Below, in pieces: positions 40,562-50,164 of a stretch of 64,000 nt of DNA. Numbering within the stretch: the first letter of the stretch is position 1; every line of letters begins with the position of its first letter. Under the pieces are notes generated by a model that had not been told where the DNA came from, made no database searches, and saw only the letters and a program-made list of their open reading frames with translations. Position numbers and translations under genes: made by a program. This stretch comes from Saccharospirillum sp965652395 (GTDB taxonomy: Bacteria > Pseudomonadota > Gammaproteobacteria > Pseudomonadales > Natronospirillaceae): positions 1 through 64,000 of the forward strand of contig CBFGUW010000019.1 in NCBI GenBank assembly GCA_965652395.1, read 5' to 3'.

Positions 40562-41479
40562 ATGGAGCAATCAACCAAAAGCGGGGTGTTTTACGCCCTG
40601 ACCGCCTACACCCTGTGGGCGGTCGCGCCGATGTATTTCAAGGTGATGAAAGACATTCCCGCTACTGAAATTCTGGCCCATCGTATTATCTGGTCTTTCC
40701 TGCTGACGCTGGGTTTGATTGCCCTGTTCAAAAAACGCGACGTGCTGATGGCCGCCTTGCGTTCCAAACGGGCACGCTGGGCCCTGCTCGCTTCCACCAC
40801 TTTGATCGGATTTAACTGGGGCATTTTCATTTGGGCTGTGAACGCCAATTACATGCTAAGCGCCAATCTGGGTTATTACATTAATCCGTTGATCAACATT
40901 CTGTTCGGCATGCTGTTTTTCAAAGACCGTCTGGACCGGGTACGCACCATCGCCGTCGGGCTGTGCGTGGTCGCCGTCGCCTTCGAGCTGATTCAGTTCG
41001 GCCGCCTGCCATGGATCGCTCTGGTGCTTGCCGTGAGCTTTGGTCTCTATGGACTGGTACGCAAAAAAGTGGGCGTCGACAGCTTCACCGGCATGGCCTT
41101 GGAAACCGGTCTAATGCTGCCCGTGGCGGCGGGGTATCTGTTCTTGAGCTCAAGCCCGACCACCGACCTGGTCGCAAACAGTAGCTGGACCAACTTTCTG
41201 CTGTTCGCGGCCGGGCCGATCACCATGGTGCCGCTGATGTGCTTCGCCGCCGCAGCAAACCGCATCAGTCTGACGTCACTCGGTTTCTTTCAATACATCG
41301 CGCCCAGTGGCATGTTCCTGCTGGCCGTGTTTGTTTATGGCGAAACGTTGAGCCCGGCCAAGCTGGTCACCTTTGGGTTAATCTGGACCGCGCTCACCAT
41401 CATGACGGTCGATTCCCTTCGTAAATTGAGGAAACCAAAGAAAACAACGACGCCCCTGGCTGCTGCGGTCGTGAAATAA
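40562..41479 (+). CDS. rarD: EamA-family transporter RarD
   Basis: The 305-residue inner-membrane protein has ten predicted transmembrane segments. The RarD signature is clear at the start (SGVFYALTAYTLWAVAPMYFKVM, EILAHRIIWSF) and in the middle (GFNWGIFIWAVN, LGYYINPLINILFGMLFF) and near the end (LTSLGFFQYIAPSGMFLLAVFVYGE). Substrates are unproven in the family. ATG at 40562 has GAGGGG upstream. It follows the MocR gene by seven bases, so it may be regulated with it. Confidence 0.9.
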   Translation: MEQSTKSGVFYALTAYTLWAVAPMYFKVMKDIPATEILAHRIIWSFLLTLGLIALFKKRDVLMAALRSKRARWALLASTTLIGFNWGIFIWAVNANYMLSANLGYYINPLINILFGMLFFKDRLDRVRTIAVGLCVVAVAFELIQFGRLPWIALVLAVSFGLYGLVRKKVGVDSFTGMALETGLMLPVAAGYLFLSSSPTTDLVANSSWTNFLLFAAGPITMVPLMCFAAAANRISLTSLGFFQYIAPSGMFLLAVFVYGETLSPAKLVTFGLIWTALTIMTVDSLRKLRKPKKTTTPLAAAVVK

Positions 41480-41484
41480 AGGTT

Positions 41485-43887
41485 TCAAATCAACTTCAGG
41501 TCGGCCACCAGCGGCAAGTGATCGGATGCGGTGCGAACCATGGCGGAATTGGGGATATCGATGGCCTGGGCTTCCAGACCGTTCCCGATATAAATATGGT
41601 CAATTCTCACCGTGGGCAGACGGCCTGGAAAAGTACGCTGAGGCCGATGTTCCGCCGTGGCTTCCTGAGCATCGTTCAGCCGTTCGCCTAAAAGTCGACA
41701 CACCGGGCTTGAGGGCACGGCATTGAAATCCCCGCAGAGGATGACGGGTTCCCGGCAGTCCGGATGGCCCAGCCACTCCGGCCCCAGCAAGGCTTCGACC
41801 TGGGCTTTGCGTTCCTGGGCGTTCAAACCCAAATGGGTGTTGATGATCTGGATTTTTCGGCCATTCAATTCCACTTCAACCCAGAGCGCGCCTCGGGGTT
41901 CCAGGTTCGGCTTGGACGGCCAACCGGGCAGTAAATCGGCTTTCACCAAACGTTGCGGCAGATGCGTCAGTATCGCATCTCCGTAACGTTCCTCCTCCAG
42001 GTGGATCGCCGGATGAAAGTGATATTCCATTTCCAGTTTTCGGGCGATTTGATGCGCCTGATCGATACTGTCACTGCGCTCACGCCCGACATCCAGTTCC
42101 TGCAAAGCCACCACATCCGGGTGGGAACGGGCGATGACGCGGGCAATGCGATCGGCATCCACTTTGCCATCCATGCCGATGCAACTGTGCACGTTGTATG
42201 TCATCACCCGTATCGTATTTTGTCGGCTCCGCTGCGAGCGGCGCTTAAAGCGACGTGGCGGCGGCGACTCCTCTCGTTCCAGATGATGCAGCACCGCTTC
42301 ACGTAACTGTTTCGGGCGGATATAGGGGTGTTTGCGTTCAGGCAGCGGGGCATCCTTTGGCAGCAGAGCGAAGCCTTCGGTTTCCTGAGGGGTCGGGCTG
42401 GCGTGGCTGCCATTCTCGACGGCGAAGGTTACGGCAGGAACGCCGTTGCGCCAGCCGACCACCACCAGATGACCCGAGTTCGGGTGTTCACACAGCCGGA
42501 CCATGTCCGGTCCCAATTCCTCAATGAAAGGATGGTTCGCGCCAAACAAACGGGCTTCATCCCCCGGTAACTCAAACAGTCCAACGTCGGTATACACCTT
42601 CAGTCGACCGGGCCTTTCGACGTTCAATACCAGTGGGACACCGTGCCTGTTGGCAAGCTCGGTGGCAATGAAATCCTTCTCTGTCGCCGTCGTGTGTTCG
42701 GGCAGATAGATGTGCCCTACCGGACCGAGCGCGGCAACGGATGTTTGCTCGCTTTCCTCCGTTTCATCCCGAGCGGGATCGACCGAAAACAGTCGTTGAA
42801 AGTGGTAGCCACCCAGCAGGCGGACCCGGTGTGTTTGCACACCCACGGTCGACATGCCGGTGTGTTTCGGGAAATGGTCCCCCAAGGATTGGAAAATATG
42901 GTCGACCGCTTCTTTCAATGAATAGCCGCGTGCCCTTTCGAAGGTTTCCATCTCGTGCTGACCGTGGTCGGAATACAACCATACTTCATAATGGCGTCGA
43001 TGGGCCTGTTGCGTGGCGCGCCACAGCCGGGCTACGGCATCATCAATGCCTTTCAGTGTCCAGTGGGCGAACAGGGAGGTAGGGCCTCGTCGGTGGGACT
43101 GTTCGTCATAACCCAGAAAGTTGATGTGAATAATCGGCAGGCCGCGCTCTATATCGATCTTGCCGCCGATGACGCACAGCTCGCGCAACAAGATGGAAAT
43201 GCCCACCCGGGTGGGCACGAATTTCAATTCTTTGAGGAAATCGTAGCCTTTTACCAAGCCACGAAAAAAATCCACCAGGGCCAATAGGGTTTCCAGCAGC
43301 AACAAAGCACCGACCCTTAAAAAGCTATAGAGGTTGGCCAGTATAAAAGTCACCACAACGAAGGGGTTCGCCTTTCGCAAGGCTTTACCCCAGCCCATGG
43401 ATGACGCGCAAAAATGTGATTCCGCCGCCCCGCCGGTGAAGTTATCCGAATAGGCACTGCCGCCCTTGAGCAGGGGTTGTCCGCCTTCCCGTTCCAACCA
43501 TTCTTCCACTTCCGCCGCAGCGGTCGGGTCATACATCCGCACGATGCGTTTGCTGTGGCGATTTCGAAAGGAAAAGGATGGAACGCAGCACGGCGTGCCG
43601 TAAAAAATCTCCGCCTGTACGGCCGGCGTGGTGGAGGGCAAACCGGAGTAATGGGAATGCAATCGGTAGTGTTCACGGTCCATCAATTGCTTGAGGAACG
43701 GCATTTCATTTTTGGCGATCGCCTGTTCCAGTTCGGGGCGGGATAAGCCGTCGACCTGAATCAACACCATACCCGGACGGGACGGGGAACCTTCGGAAGC
43801 GGGAAGACGAAGCAGACGGGCCAGCCAGGCACTGCGGCTTAGCCTTCTGCGCCAGCGACGAATGCGGGCTTCGATACGTCCGATCAT
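41485..43887 (-). CDS. Fusion of an alkaline-phosphatase-superfamily domain and an EEP phosphatase/nuclease domain
   Basis: The 800-residue protein has two enzyme parts. Residues about 35-480: MVLIQVDGLS (metal Asp), GLPSTTPAVQAE (Thr nucleophile), a hydrophobic pair around residues 185-225, HINFLGYDEQSHRRG and YSDHGQHEME, the ligand set of the alkaline phosphatase/phosphodiesterase superfamily. Residues about 555-800: MTYNVHS, ALQELDVGRERS, INTHLGL, CGDFNAVPSS and ASDHLPLVADL, the complete active site of the endonuclease/exonuclease/phosphatase family. Both sites look intact. It is the last gene of a VTT-glycosidase-like operon. A role in breaking down a phosphorylated lipid or polymer headgroup is a guess. 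Confidence 0.82.
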   Translation of the reverse strand: MIGRIEARIRRWRRRLSRSAWLARLLRLPASEGSPSRPGMVLIQVDGLSRPELEQAIAKNEMPFLKQLMDREHYRLHSHYSGLPSTTPAVQAEIFYGTPCCVPSFSFRNRHSKRIVRMYDPTAAAEVEEWLEREGGQPLLKGGSAYSDNFTGGAAESHFCASSMGWGKALRKANPFVVVTFILANLYSFLRVGALLLLETLLALVDFFRGLVKGYDFLKELKFVPTRVGISILLRELCVIGGKIDIERGLPIIHINFLGYDEQSHRRGPTSLFAHWTLKGIDDAVARLWRATQQAHRRHYEVWLYSDHGQHEMETFERARGYSLKEAVDHIFQSLGDHFPKHTGMSTVGVQTHRVRLLGGYHFQRLFSVDPARDETEESEQTSVAALGPVGHIYLPEHTTATEKDFIATELANRHGVPLVLNVERPGRLKVYTDVGLFELPGDEARLFGANHPFIEELGPDMVRLCEHPNSGHLVVVGWRNGVPAVTFAVENGSHASPTPQETEGFALLPKDAPLPERKHPYIRPKQLREAVLHHLEREESPPPRRFKRRSQRSRQNTIRVMTYNVHSCIGMDGKVDADRIARVIARSHPDVVALQELDVGRERSDSIDQAHQIARKLEMEYHFHPAIHLEEERYGDAILTHLPQRLVKADLLPGWPSKPNLEPRGALWVEVELNGRKIQIINTHLGLNAQERKAQVEALLGPEWLGHPDCREPVILCGDFNAVPSSPVCRLLGERLNDAQEATAEHRPQRTFPGRLPTVRIDHIYIGNGLEAQAIDIPNSAMVRTASDHLPLVADLKLI

Positions 43888-43935
43888 AAACGCGCTGAAT
43901 GATGGCGAATGGGATCTTGCTGAAAACCAATCAGA

Positions 43936-46185
43936 TTAATTGTCATGTTCATCCTCCTTGGGTACCAAAGTCACGGAACCTCGCCCGTGAGTGAGATCGA
44001 CCGGTTGATAGCCCGGCATTCGGATGGTCATTGCCGGAACGTCTCTATGCCAATCGCCATCCCACTCCACGCTTGGTTTGGGGCCTGGAAAAATGCTGAT
44101 TTGCACACGTCCGAATTGGGTGGGTGCCGGTCCAAACCGGATCGGTTCGTTCTGCTCCATCCAACGCATCGGGATACCCTGGCACAATATCAAGGTGTTT
44201 TTCTCTTCCCGAACAAAACAATGACGAATCATCAACACCCATTCGGCCGATGCCCAGACATGGTGGCCGTCGCCCATGCATCCCCCTTCGGTAAGAGGAT
44301 GAATGGCCTCGGGCCATTGCCCGGTGGGGGACGCCAGATGAGCGACGGCATCCATCAAGGCCAAATAGCGAGGGTCTTCCGCGCGCAACAACACCTGCGC
44401 AACGTGTAACGTCAGATAGGCGTTCAAGCCGGAGTGAATCATGTCCTGATAAAAAGCGCCCTTAACGAAACACCGCTCAAGCAGGAACTCCACGCAATCG
44501 AGCAGGCGCGGATCATCCGCGGGCCACAGCTGCAGCGGGTAACCGCAGGCCAGCGAACCGATGGCCCCGGCATCCAATCGTCTGTACGGCGACGCCGGCA
44601 TGCCGGGCCGTTTCAGTTTGGCGGCACAATGCGCCAGACTTTTTTCGATGGCGCGTTCGAACTCGTCCGCTCCTTGCGCAAACTGGCTGTTGGGTTGGCC
44701 ACTGGCGTCGGGGGTCATATCGGCGGCGGCACGCAAACCGGCGACGCCCCAGAAATCGTCCCAATAGTAATAGTCGTTCGGACCCAGATGCTCGGCGCTG
44801 AAACCGGCGGGCAACAGACCCGCATGGGGTGCGTCGATGGAATCCTTGAGTCGTTTGCGGAGTATCCACCGCGCACCTTTTTCGATAGGGGAATGCCAAC
44901 TTTTCGGGCTTTGGTCAGTCATGTCGAAATAACGTTTCAGTATCCACAGTACTTCGCCGTTGGAATCCCACTCCCCTTCCTGGGAACGGAAATAGCCCAT
45001 CGCCGTCTGACGCTCGGGAAAACGCGCCAACGCCCGTTCAGCCCGATCAGTCAGGCCTGCACACAATAACGCGTGAATAATGTAGGCGGCATCGCGAAAC
45101 CAAAACCGCTTGTAAGTGTAGGGGCCGGGGTACACATCATCCGGCGAGTGAAGGATGAGTGAATTGACAGCGGCGTCGTACAAAAACTGATATTGAGGGT
45201 CCGGACATTCCAACCGGCAATGCTGACGACGCAACCGATTCCAGATGTCTTTGTCCAACCCTTTCAAGCGAGTTTCTCGAAGAGGAATCGATACCGTCAG
45301 CCGGTTTCTCCCGCCCGCCTTTATTTTGAACAATGCCGCAGCCGTCACCATACCCACTTCGCAATGACCACTCTCCTGGTCTTCGCGGTCATGCAAGTGA
45401 ATAAAAACATCACCATTATGATAGTCGGAGACGTGATGACGTTCCGCCGGATCACTGAACGTCACCGTCCACTCATCATTCACCCGCCACCCCTTCCGGT
45501 CGGATGTCAATTGAACATCGTGAATGAAGGCAATGCCTTCGGGGTTACAGGGGCGAAGCGCCAACACCAGCGAAGCCTCTTTGTCGCTTCGGCCTTCAAT
45601 CTGCATTTTGCAAACGGGAACGCCGTTTTCCAGTTCAACCCAGCTTTCGGTTTCAATGGCCATGCCCTCGGCCTGGCTTTGCGTCGAAACCGAGGCACCG
45701 CGTTCGAAGCGTTGTTGTTGACTGGAATCGCGGGCTCTTGAAGGCAATAAGCTTTGTCCATCGTCGGTCATCAGCCAGGCATCCAGCGACCAGCCATCGA
45801 AAAAAGGCGTCAGCATCCCTCTGGGGTCGACAATGGGCAATTCGTCGCAATCAGGGTGGCCCAGTGCCGTCCAGTTTCGGTGGCTGAGATTGATGTGGGT
45901 AATGGAAAACGCCCGTGGTACGAAGGATACGTCTTGGGGATCGAACTGACGTTCAATCCAGTAGGGCCATACCCAGTCGAGGTTGTGCTGAACCACGCGA
46001 CTGTTGATCAACCCCCGGGCATGAAACACTACCCCCGCGCGCAATAATTCGATGGGCTCACCCACCTCCGAAGGCTGGGCGAAACTGTGCAGACGAGCCA
46101 ATAAAGCGATAGGGTCCAGAAAACCCTGTTTTCGTGCGGCGTAACGAATGGCGAACCGCCAGGGCAGCCATTTCATCCAACTCAC
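43936..46185 (-). CDS. Glycosidase-like protein with an (alpha/alpha)6 barrel
   Basis: The 749-residue cytosolic protein has a beta-rich N-terminal half and a helical second half with FLYDAAVNSLILHSPDDVYPGPYTYKRFWFRDAAYIIHALL, and YYWDDFWGVAGLRAAADM, and EAIHPLTEGGCMGDGHHVWASAEWVLMIRH. These acidic and Trp-rich blocks recall amylo-1,6-glucosidase and GH15/GH63-like enzymes, so a glycoside hydrolase is likely; the bond is unknown. The frame is open to 46305. GTG at 46185 is chosen: GGAGGA lies six bases before it and it overlaps the stop of the upstream VTT gene by four bases. ATG at 46176 is the alternative. Confidence 0.75.
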   Translation of the reverse strand: MSWMKWLPWRFAIRYAARKQGFLDPIALLARLHSFAQPSEVGEPIELLRAGVVFHARGLINSRVVQHNLDWVWPYWIERQFDPQDVSFVPRAFSITHINLSHRNWTALGHPDCDELPIVDPRGMLTPFFDGWSLDAWLMTDDGQSLLPSRARDSSQQQRFERGASVSTQSQAEGMAIETESWVELENGVPVCKMQIEGRSDKEASLVLALRPCNPEGIAFIHDVQLTSDRKGWRVNDEWTVTFSDPAERHHVSDYHNGDVFIHLHDREDQESGHCEVGMVTAAALFKIKAGGRNRLTVSIPLRETRLKGLDKDIWNRLRRQHCRLECPDPQYQFLYDAAVNSLILHSPDDVYPGPYTYKRFWFRDAAYIIHALLCAGLTDRAERALARFPERQTAMGYFRSQEGEWDSNGEVLWILKRYFDMTDQSPKSWHSPIEKGARWILRKRLKDSIDAPHAGLLPAGFSAEHLGPNDYYYWDDFWGVAGLRAAADMTPDASGQPNSQFAQGADEFERAIEKSLAHCAAKLKRPGMPASPYRRLDAGAIGSLACGYPLQLWPADDPRLLDCVEFLLERCFVKGAFYQDMIHSGLNAYLTLHVAQVLLRAEDPRYLALMDAVAHLASPTGQWPEAIHPLTEGGCMGDGHHVWASAEWVLMIRHCFVREEKNTLILCQGIPMRWMEQNEPIRFGPAPTQFGRVQISIFPGPKPSVEWDGDWHRDVPAMTIRMPGYQPVDLTHGRGSVTLVPKEDEHDN

Positions 46186-46931
46186 GATGCATCCTCCGTC
46201 CTGTTGTCGTGTTCGGTGTAACGGGTCAGTGCCCGGCGGGCCAACCGATTCAGATAAATGACAGCAATCAGAGTGACTACAAACCCGGCCCCATAAAGCC
46301 CCCATTCCAAGGGGGAACGCCCGGCGTTACGCACACCCAGAGTGCTGAGGTCGGCCGCCAGTGAACCCAGATACACGTTGTGTACGGAAAACGGAATGAA
46401 CCCCAGCAGGGTGCCCAAGGCGTAACCGCGAAATGAAAAGCGCGTAAGACCGAAAAAATAGTTTGAAATCTTGCTGGGAAAGAAAGGAATCAGCCGGGTT
46501 AGCAGCACGATCTTCCAGCCGTTGGGCGTCATCTCCTCGCTCACCAGGTTCAGTTTCGCATGGGAACGAACAAAACGGGCGGCGCGGTCGCCGAAAAAAT
46601 TTCGGGCGATCAAAAACGAGCAGCAGGCCCCCAGAGTGGTGCCCACCACCACATAGACAGAACCTTCCACCAGTCCGAAAACGAAACCGGCGCCGGTAGT
46701 GAACAAAATACCGGGCAGCAGAAACACCACCACCACAACCATCACCAGCATAAACAGCAAGGGTGCCCACACACCCTGTGTTTCCACCCAGCGTAGCAAT
46801 ACGACCACCTGTTCATGCACGCCAAAGAACACCAGCACACCCAGCACAGCCCCGACAAAGAGGATGCTGGCGACGATGCCCCACAGAGGAGAGATCCGCC
46901 GGTTGTTCGAATTGGTTTCTATCTGCTCCAT
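46182..46931 (-). CDS. TVP38/TMEM64 (VTT/DedA-type) membrane protein
   Basis: The 249-residue inner-membrane protein has five to six hydrophobic segments. The VTT core is visible: LLPGILFTTGAGFVFGLVEGSVYVVVGTTLGACCSFLIAR and LLTRLIPFFPSKISNYFFGLT, where the Gly/Arg loop and the Pro-rich re-entrant segment are typical. DedA and TVP38 relatives are lipid scramblases or transport lipid carriers. It heads the operon with the glycosidase-like and phosphatase/EEP genes and overlaps the former (GTGA). GGAAGG precedes its ATG. Confidence 0.88.
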   Translation of the reverse strand: MEQIETNSNNRRISPLWGIVASILFVGAVLGVLVFFGVHEQVVVLLRWVETQGVWAPLLFMLVMVVVVVFLLPGILFTTGAGFVFGLVEGSVYVVVGTTLGACCSFLIARNFFGDRAARFVRSHAKLNLVSEEMTPNGWKIVLLTRLIPFFPSKISNYFFGLTRFSFRGYALGTLLGFIPFSVHNVYLGSLAADLSTLGVRNAGRSPLEWGLYGAGFVVTLIAVIYLNRLARRALTRYTEHDNRTEDAS

Positions 46932-47248
46932 CGGCCTTCCTTTTCCAGGTTTGTTAAACGCTGCTTAAACAGCCTAGGTCGATCCAGCGTCATCGCAAGC
47001 GGGCGCCTTGCAAAAGTACCGCCATAACCCTGGTGTTGGATCAGTCAGGCCAACTTTCAAGCCATCGGATTTTCCTATAGCAAATATAGTAGCTATATGG
47101 TTTGACGTCGCCCCTATTAAAACCAGGGACGTGAAGGTGATAACACCACGCTTCTGTTCCGCGTAGACTGCCGCTCCTCACTACCGCCAAACCCGTTTTT
47201 GGCCGACATCCCTGGTTATTGGCAAGAATTCCTTTTTTGGAGAGCTTA
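46932..47248. other. Divergent intergenic region, VTT operon / DUF1338 gene
   Basis: These 317 bp hold the promoters of two divergent units. There is an AT-rich stretch near 47075-47105. I see no gene, RNA or repeat in it. Confidence 0.4.
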
Positions 47249-48058
47249 ATGAACATCGACACCTTCTATCAGCACCTGTGGCAGGACTACATCAACATGA
47301 CACCCCAGGCCGAGGCCATCGCCAAAGCGTTGAAATCCCGGGGTGAAGCCGTGCTGAACGACCACGTCGCTTTCCGAACCTTCAATATTGGCCCCATCCG
47401 TCTTGAGGACCTGGAGCCTTTCATTCTCGACATGGGTTACAGCCGCTACGAGCCTTACCATTTCCCCGCTAAAAAACTGGACGCCTACGGCTACATACCG
47501 CCCAGCGACGACCTGCCGCGCATTTTTCTGAGTGAACTGCGGGTGGAAGAGTTGTCCGACGGTGCACAGGAGATCATTCGCCGCCTGGTCGATCAGATCG
47601 ACGCCACCGAGATCACAGATGCCAGCGTCTTCTGGCGCGGTCCTTTGTGGGAAGTCCCGACCTACGAGGAATATCAGCAACTGGCGGAGGAAAGCGAATA
47701 CGCGGCCTGGTTGAGCGTCATCGGTTTGCGCTGCAATCATTTCACCATCAATGTGAACGCCCTGAATCAGATCAGCAGCATCGAAGAAATGAACACCCTG
47801 GTCGAAGAGCTCGGTTTCAGCGTGAACGAGAGCGGCGGCCGGGTAAAAGGCACGCCCGCCGTCTTGCTGGAGCAAGGCTCCACCAAGGCCAGTATTCAGC
47901 CATTCACCTTCAAAGGCGGCGATGTTCATGACGTCACCACCTGCTATTACGAATTCGCCAAGCGTTACCTGGACGACGAAGGCAAACTCTACCAAGGCTT
48001 CGTGGCAGCCAGTGCCGACAAAATTTTCGAATCCACCAACATGCGTGCCTACGGCTGA
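47249..48058 (+). CDS. DUF1338 (HglS-like) 2-oxoadipate dioxygenase/decarboxylase family protein
   Basis: The 269-residue protein is of the short DUF1338 class. Family members use Fe(II) in a vicinal-oxygen-chelate-like fold, and the P. putida member turns 2-oxoadipate into 2-hydroxyglutarate in lysine breakdown. Likely ligand regions are LNDHVAFRTFN (His near residue 38) and LRCNHFTINVN (His near 175), with Glu residues in the ICFV-like C-terminal part (YYEFAKRYLDDEGKLYQGFVAASADKIFESTN). ATG at 47249 follows TTTTGGAGAGCTTA. No other lysine catabolism gene is nearby. Confidence 0.85.
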   Translation: MNIDTFYQHLWQDYINMTPQAEAIAKALKSRGEAVLNDHVAFRTFNIGPIRLEDLEPFILDMGYSRYEPYHFPAKKLDAYGYIPPSDDLPRIFLSELRVEELSDGAQEIIRRLVDQIDATEITDASVFWRGPLWEVPTYEEYQQLAEESEYAAWLSVIGLRCNHFTINVNALNQISSIEEMNTLVEELGFSVNESGGRVKGTPAVLLEQGSTKASIQPFTFKGGDVHDVTTCYYEFAKRYLDDEGKLYQGFVAASADKIFESTNMRAYG

Positions 48059-48065
48059 CGCATCG

Positions 48066-48088
48066 GGGCGGGAGTCACTCTCCCGCCC
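48066..48088. terminator. Strong GC hairpin after the DUF1338 gene
   Basis: GGGCGGGAG (48066-48074) and CTCCCGCCC (48080-48088) form a perfect 9-bp stem with a five-base loop, seven bases after the stop codon. No T-run follows, so termination is uncertain. Confidence 0.55.
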
Positions 48089-48145
48089 TACCGGTAACCC
48101 CGCCTTTGCAGTACCCTACAGGCGAATGCCGTACCGAGATCGATA

Positions 48146-48514
48146 GTGACCCATCACACCCTTGTCTGGCTGGACATCCCCGTACAAAACCTCAACCGGG
48201 CGCTGGCGTTCTACAGCCAGGTGCTCAACTGGCCATTGGATGACTACCGGCCCAATCAGCCCATGGCGGTCTTTCGCCACCCGGCCGGCAGTGTTTCCTG
48301 TGCCCTGTTGGAAAAACCGGAAGAGACCGGCCAGGGCCGTGGCCCTTTACCCTATTTCAATTGCGCGGGACGATTGGCGGATGCCGTCAGTCGGGTAAGA
48401 CTCAACGGTGGCGAGGTGGTTCAGGAAATTCAGTCCATTCACCCCTTCGGGTCGCGCGCCATCGTGCTCGATACGGAAGGCAATCGCATTGCACTGCACA
48501 GCCCGGAGTCGTAA
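48146..48514 (+). CDS. VOC-family (glyoxalase/dioxygenase-like) protein
   Basis: The 122-residue protein is a single vicinal-oxygen-chelate module. It starts VWLDIPVQNLNRALAFYSQVLNWPL, the family hallmark, and ends GGEVVQEIQSIHPFGSRAIVLDTEGNRIALH. Members are metal enzymes or ligand-binding proteins; no catalytic role can be assigned. GTG at 48146 or the ATG-less start is accepted because it opens the domain correctly. It is three bases upstream of the NRDE gene, so the two form a transcription unit. Confidence 0.87.
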   Translation: MTHHTLVWLDIPVQNLNRALAFYSQVLNWPLDDYRPNQPMAVFRHPAGSVSCALLEKPEETGQGRGPLPYFNCAGRLADAVSRVRLNGGEVVQEIQSIHPFGSRAIVLDTEGNRIALHSPES

Positions 48515-48517
48515 ATC

Positions 48518-49309
48518 ATGTGTTTAATGGTGCTTAACTGGCGTCCCGATGCCGACTGGCCTCTGCTATTGGTCGCCAACCGCGATGAATTCCGTGACCG
48601 CCCCGCCAAGGCCATGCATTGGTGGCCAGGCACGGAAAGCCAAGACACGAAAAACCCTGGCGACCTGCTGGCCGGAAAAGACCTCAAAGCGGGGGGCACC
48701 TGGCTCGCCCTGGGTCAAAGCGGCCACTTTGCATTGCTCACCAATATTCGCCCCGGCTATGTCGGTAAAACAGCTCAACTCAGCCGAGGAAATATCCCCC
48801 TGAATTTTCTGCTTAGCGGGCTCAGCATCGAACGTTTCCACCAAGAGCTGCAGAAAGATATCGCAGCTTACGGCGGCTTCAATCTGCTACTGGGAGACGG
48901 CAACCGTCTGTTCTGGTTCAGTTCGGATCATACTGAAGGCCACTGGCTGGAACCCGGAATTCATACCCTCAGCAACGATGCGTTGAATACTCCTTGGCCA
49001 AAAACGCAGATAGCCAAGCAGCAAATGGAGGAACAGACTGATGCCTTTGAACAGGGCGAACCGGGCGACCTGGAAATTCTGACAGACCGGCATCCGGCAC
49101 CCGACGACAGCCTGCCCACTACCGGCATACCGCTGGAATGGGAGCGTCAGCTTTCAGCTCAAACGATTACCGGGGAACGATATGGCACACGATGCCGTAC
49201 CTGGGTAAGGATGGATCGAAAGGGATTCATCGGCGTGAAGGAAGTGCAATTGAATGAACAGGGAGAACCGGTGGAGCATCGTGATTTCAGTTGGCGAAGC
49301 AACGGCTGA
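48518..49309 (+). CDS. NRDE/TANGO2-family protein
   Basis: The 263-residue protein starts MCLMVLNWRPDADWPLLLVANRDEFRDRPAKAMHWWPG, carrying both the N-terminal Cys and the NRDE motif that define the family (Ntn-hydrolase-like fold). Later blocks are TWLALGQSGHFALLTNIRPG and ERYGTRCRTWVRMD. The family is related to human TANGO2, with proposed roles in haem or lipid handling, none proven in bacteria. It is cotranscribed with the VOC gene and convergent with the nitrilase-like gene (end to end). Confidence 0.92.
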   Translation: MCLMVLNWRPDADWPLLLVANRDEFRDRPAKAMHWWPGTESQDTKNPGDLLAGKDLKAGGTWLALGQSGHFALLTNIRPGYVGKTAQLSRGNIPLNFLLSGLSIERFHQELQKDIAAYGGFNLLLGDGNRLFWFSSDHTEGHWLEPGIHTLSNDALNTPWPKTQIAKQQMEEQTDAFEQGEPGDLEILTDRHPAPDDSLPTTGIPLEWERQLSAQTITGERYGTRCRTWVRMDRKGFIGVKEVQLNEQGEPVEHRDFSWRSNG

Positions 49310-50116
49310 TCACAACAGGCGACGATGCTCCTGAACCGGCATTTTTTCCCGTAATTCTGTTACCCGATCCAGATTGGTGTCGTACACCAAACCGGCCTCA
49401 CCTTCGCCCACCTGAGTCACTTCACCCCAGGGGTCCACACCCATGGAATGACCACAGGTACGTCGCTTCGAGTCGTGTTGACCGCCCTGATTACTGGCCA
49501 CCACATAACAAATATTTTCCACAGCGCGTGCCCGACACAACACCTCCCAATGAGCCTGGCCAGTCGACCAGGTGAAGGCCGAGGGCGCGACAAAGGTATC
49601 GACGTTCTGGTCCCTTAGCTTCCGGTACAATTCCGGGAATCTCAGGTCGTAGCAGACAGTCAGCCCCCACCGGCCCCAAGGGGTATCCACCACCTTGGGT
49701 TCACCACCGGCTTGATACTGGTCCGACTCACGATACTGGCCTTGGGCATCGCCCACCGTGACATCAAACATGTGGATTTTGTCGTAGTGGGCGCGGACTT
49801 CCCCGTACTCGTCCAGAACGTGTAGCCGAGCCCGAGGTTTGGATTCGGACCGTACCCGAACCGGCACTGTTCCAGCCACCACCCAGAGGCCAAACTCGCG
49901 CGCTAGTTCCCGAACCGGGGTTCCGACCGGACCGGTGAAATCAGTCTCGACATTGGCGACAGGCGAGTTATCCCGCACGCCGAAAAGCGCAAACATTTCC
50001 GGCAGTTGAATGGCATCGCACCCGGCTTCCGCCGCCATGATGAAGTGACGACGAACGTCGGCTAAATTGATGTCCAGGGATGGACCACTGATCATCTGTG
50101 CCAAATACCATTTCAT
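49310..50116 (-). CDS. Carbon-nitrogen hydrolase, Nit1-like (probable deaminated-glutathione amidase)
   Basis: The 268-residue cytosolic enzyme of the nitrilase superfamily has the full Glu-Lys-Cys set: Glu in QLPEMFALFG, Lys in HYDKIHMFDV, Cys in GLTVCYDLRFPELYRKL. The DVTVGDAQGQYRESDQY and later sequence fit the Nit1/YbeM branch, which repairs deaminated glutathione. It lies downstream of yhdP, in the order yhdP-nit seen in related species, where tldD usually follows; here tldD is absent. Confidence 0.9.
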   Translation of the reverse strand: MKWYLAQMISGPSLDINLADVRRHFIMAAEAGCDAIQLPEMFALFGVRDNSPVANVETDFTGPVGTPVRELAREFGLWVVAGTVPVRVRSESKPRARLHVLDEYGEVRAHYDKIHMFDVTVGDAQGQYRESDQYQAGGEPKVVDTPWGRWGLTVCYDLRFPELYRKLRDQNVDTFVAPSAFTWSTGQAHWEVLCRARAVENICYVVASNQGGQHDSKRRTCGHSMGVDPWGEVTQVGEGEAGLVYDTNLDRVTELREKMPVQEHRRLL

Positions 50117-50164
50117 GCTTGCGCGCTCCCAAGAGTCAGAGCCCCGTTGCCGGGGATGGGTGGT

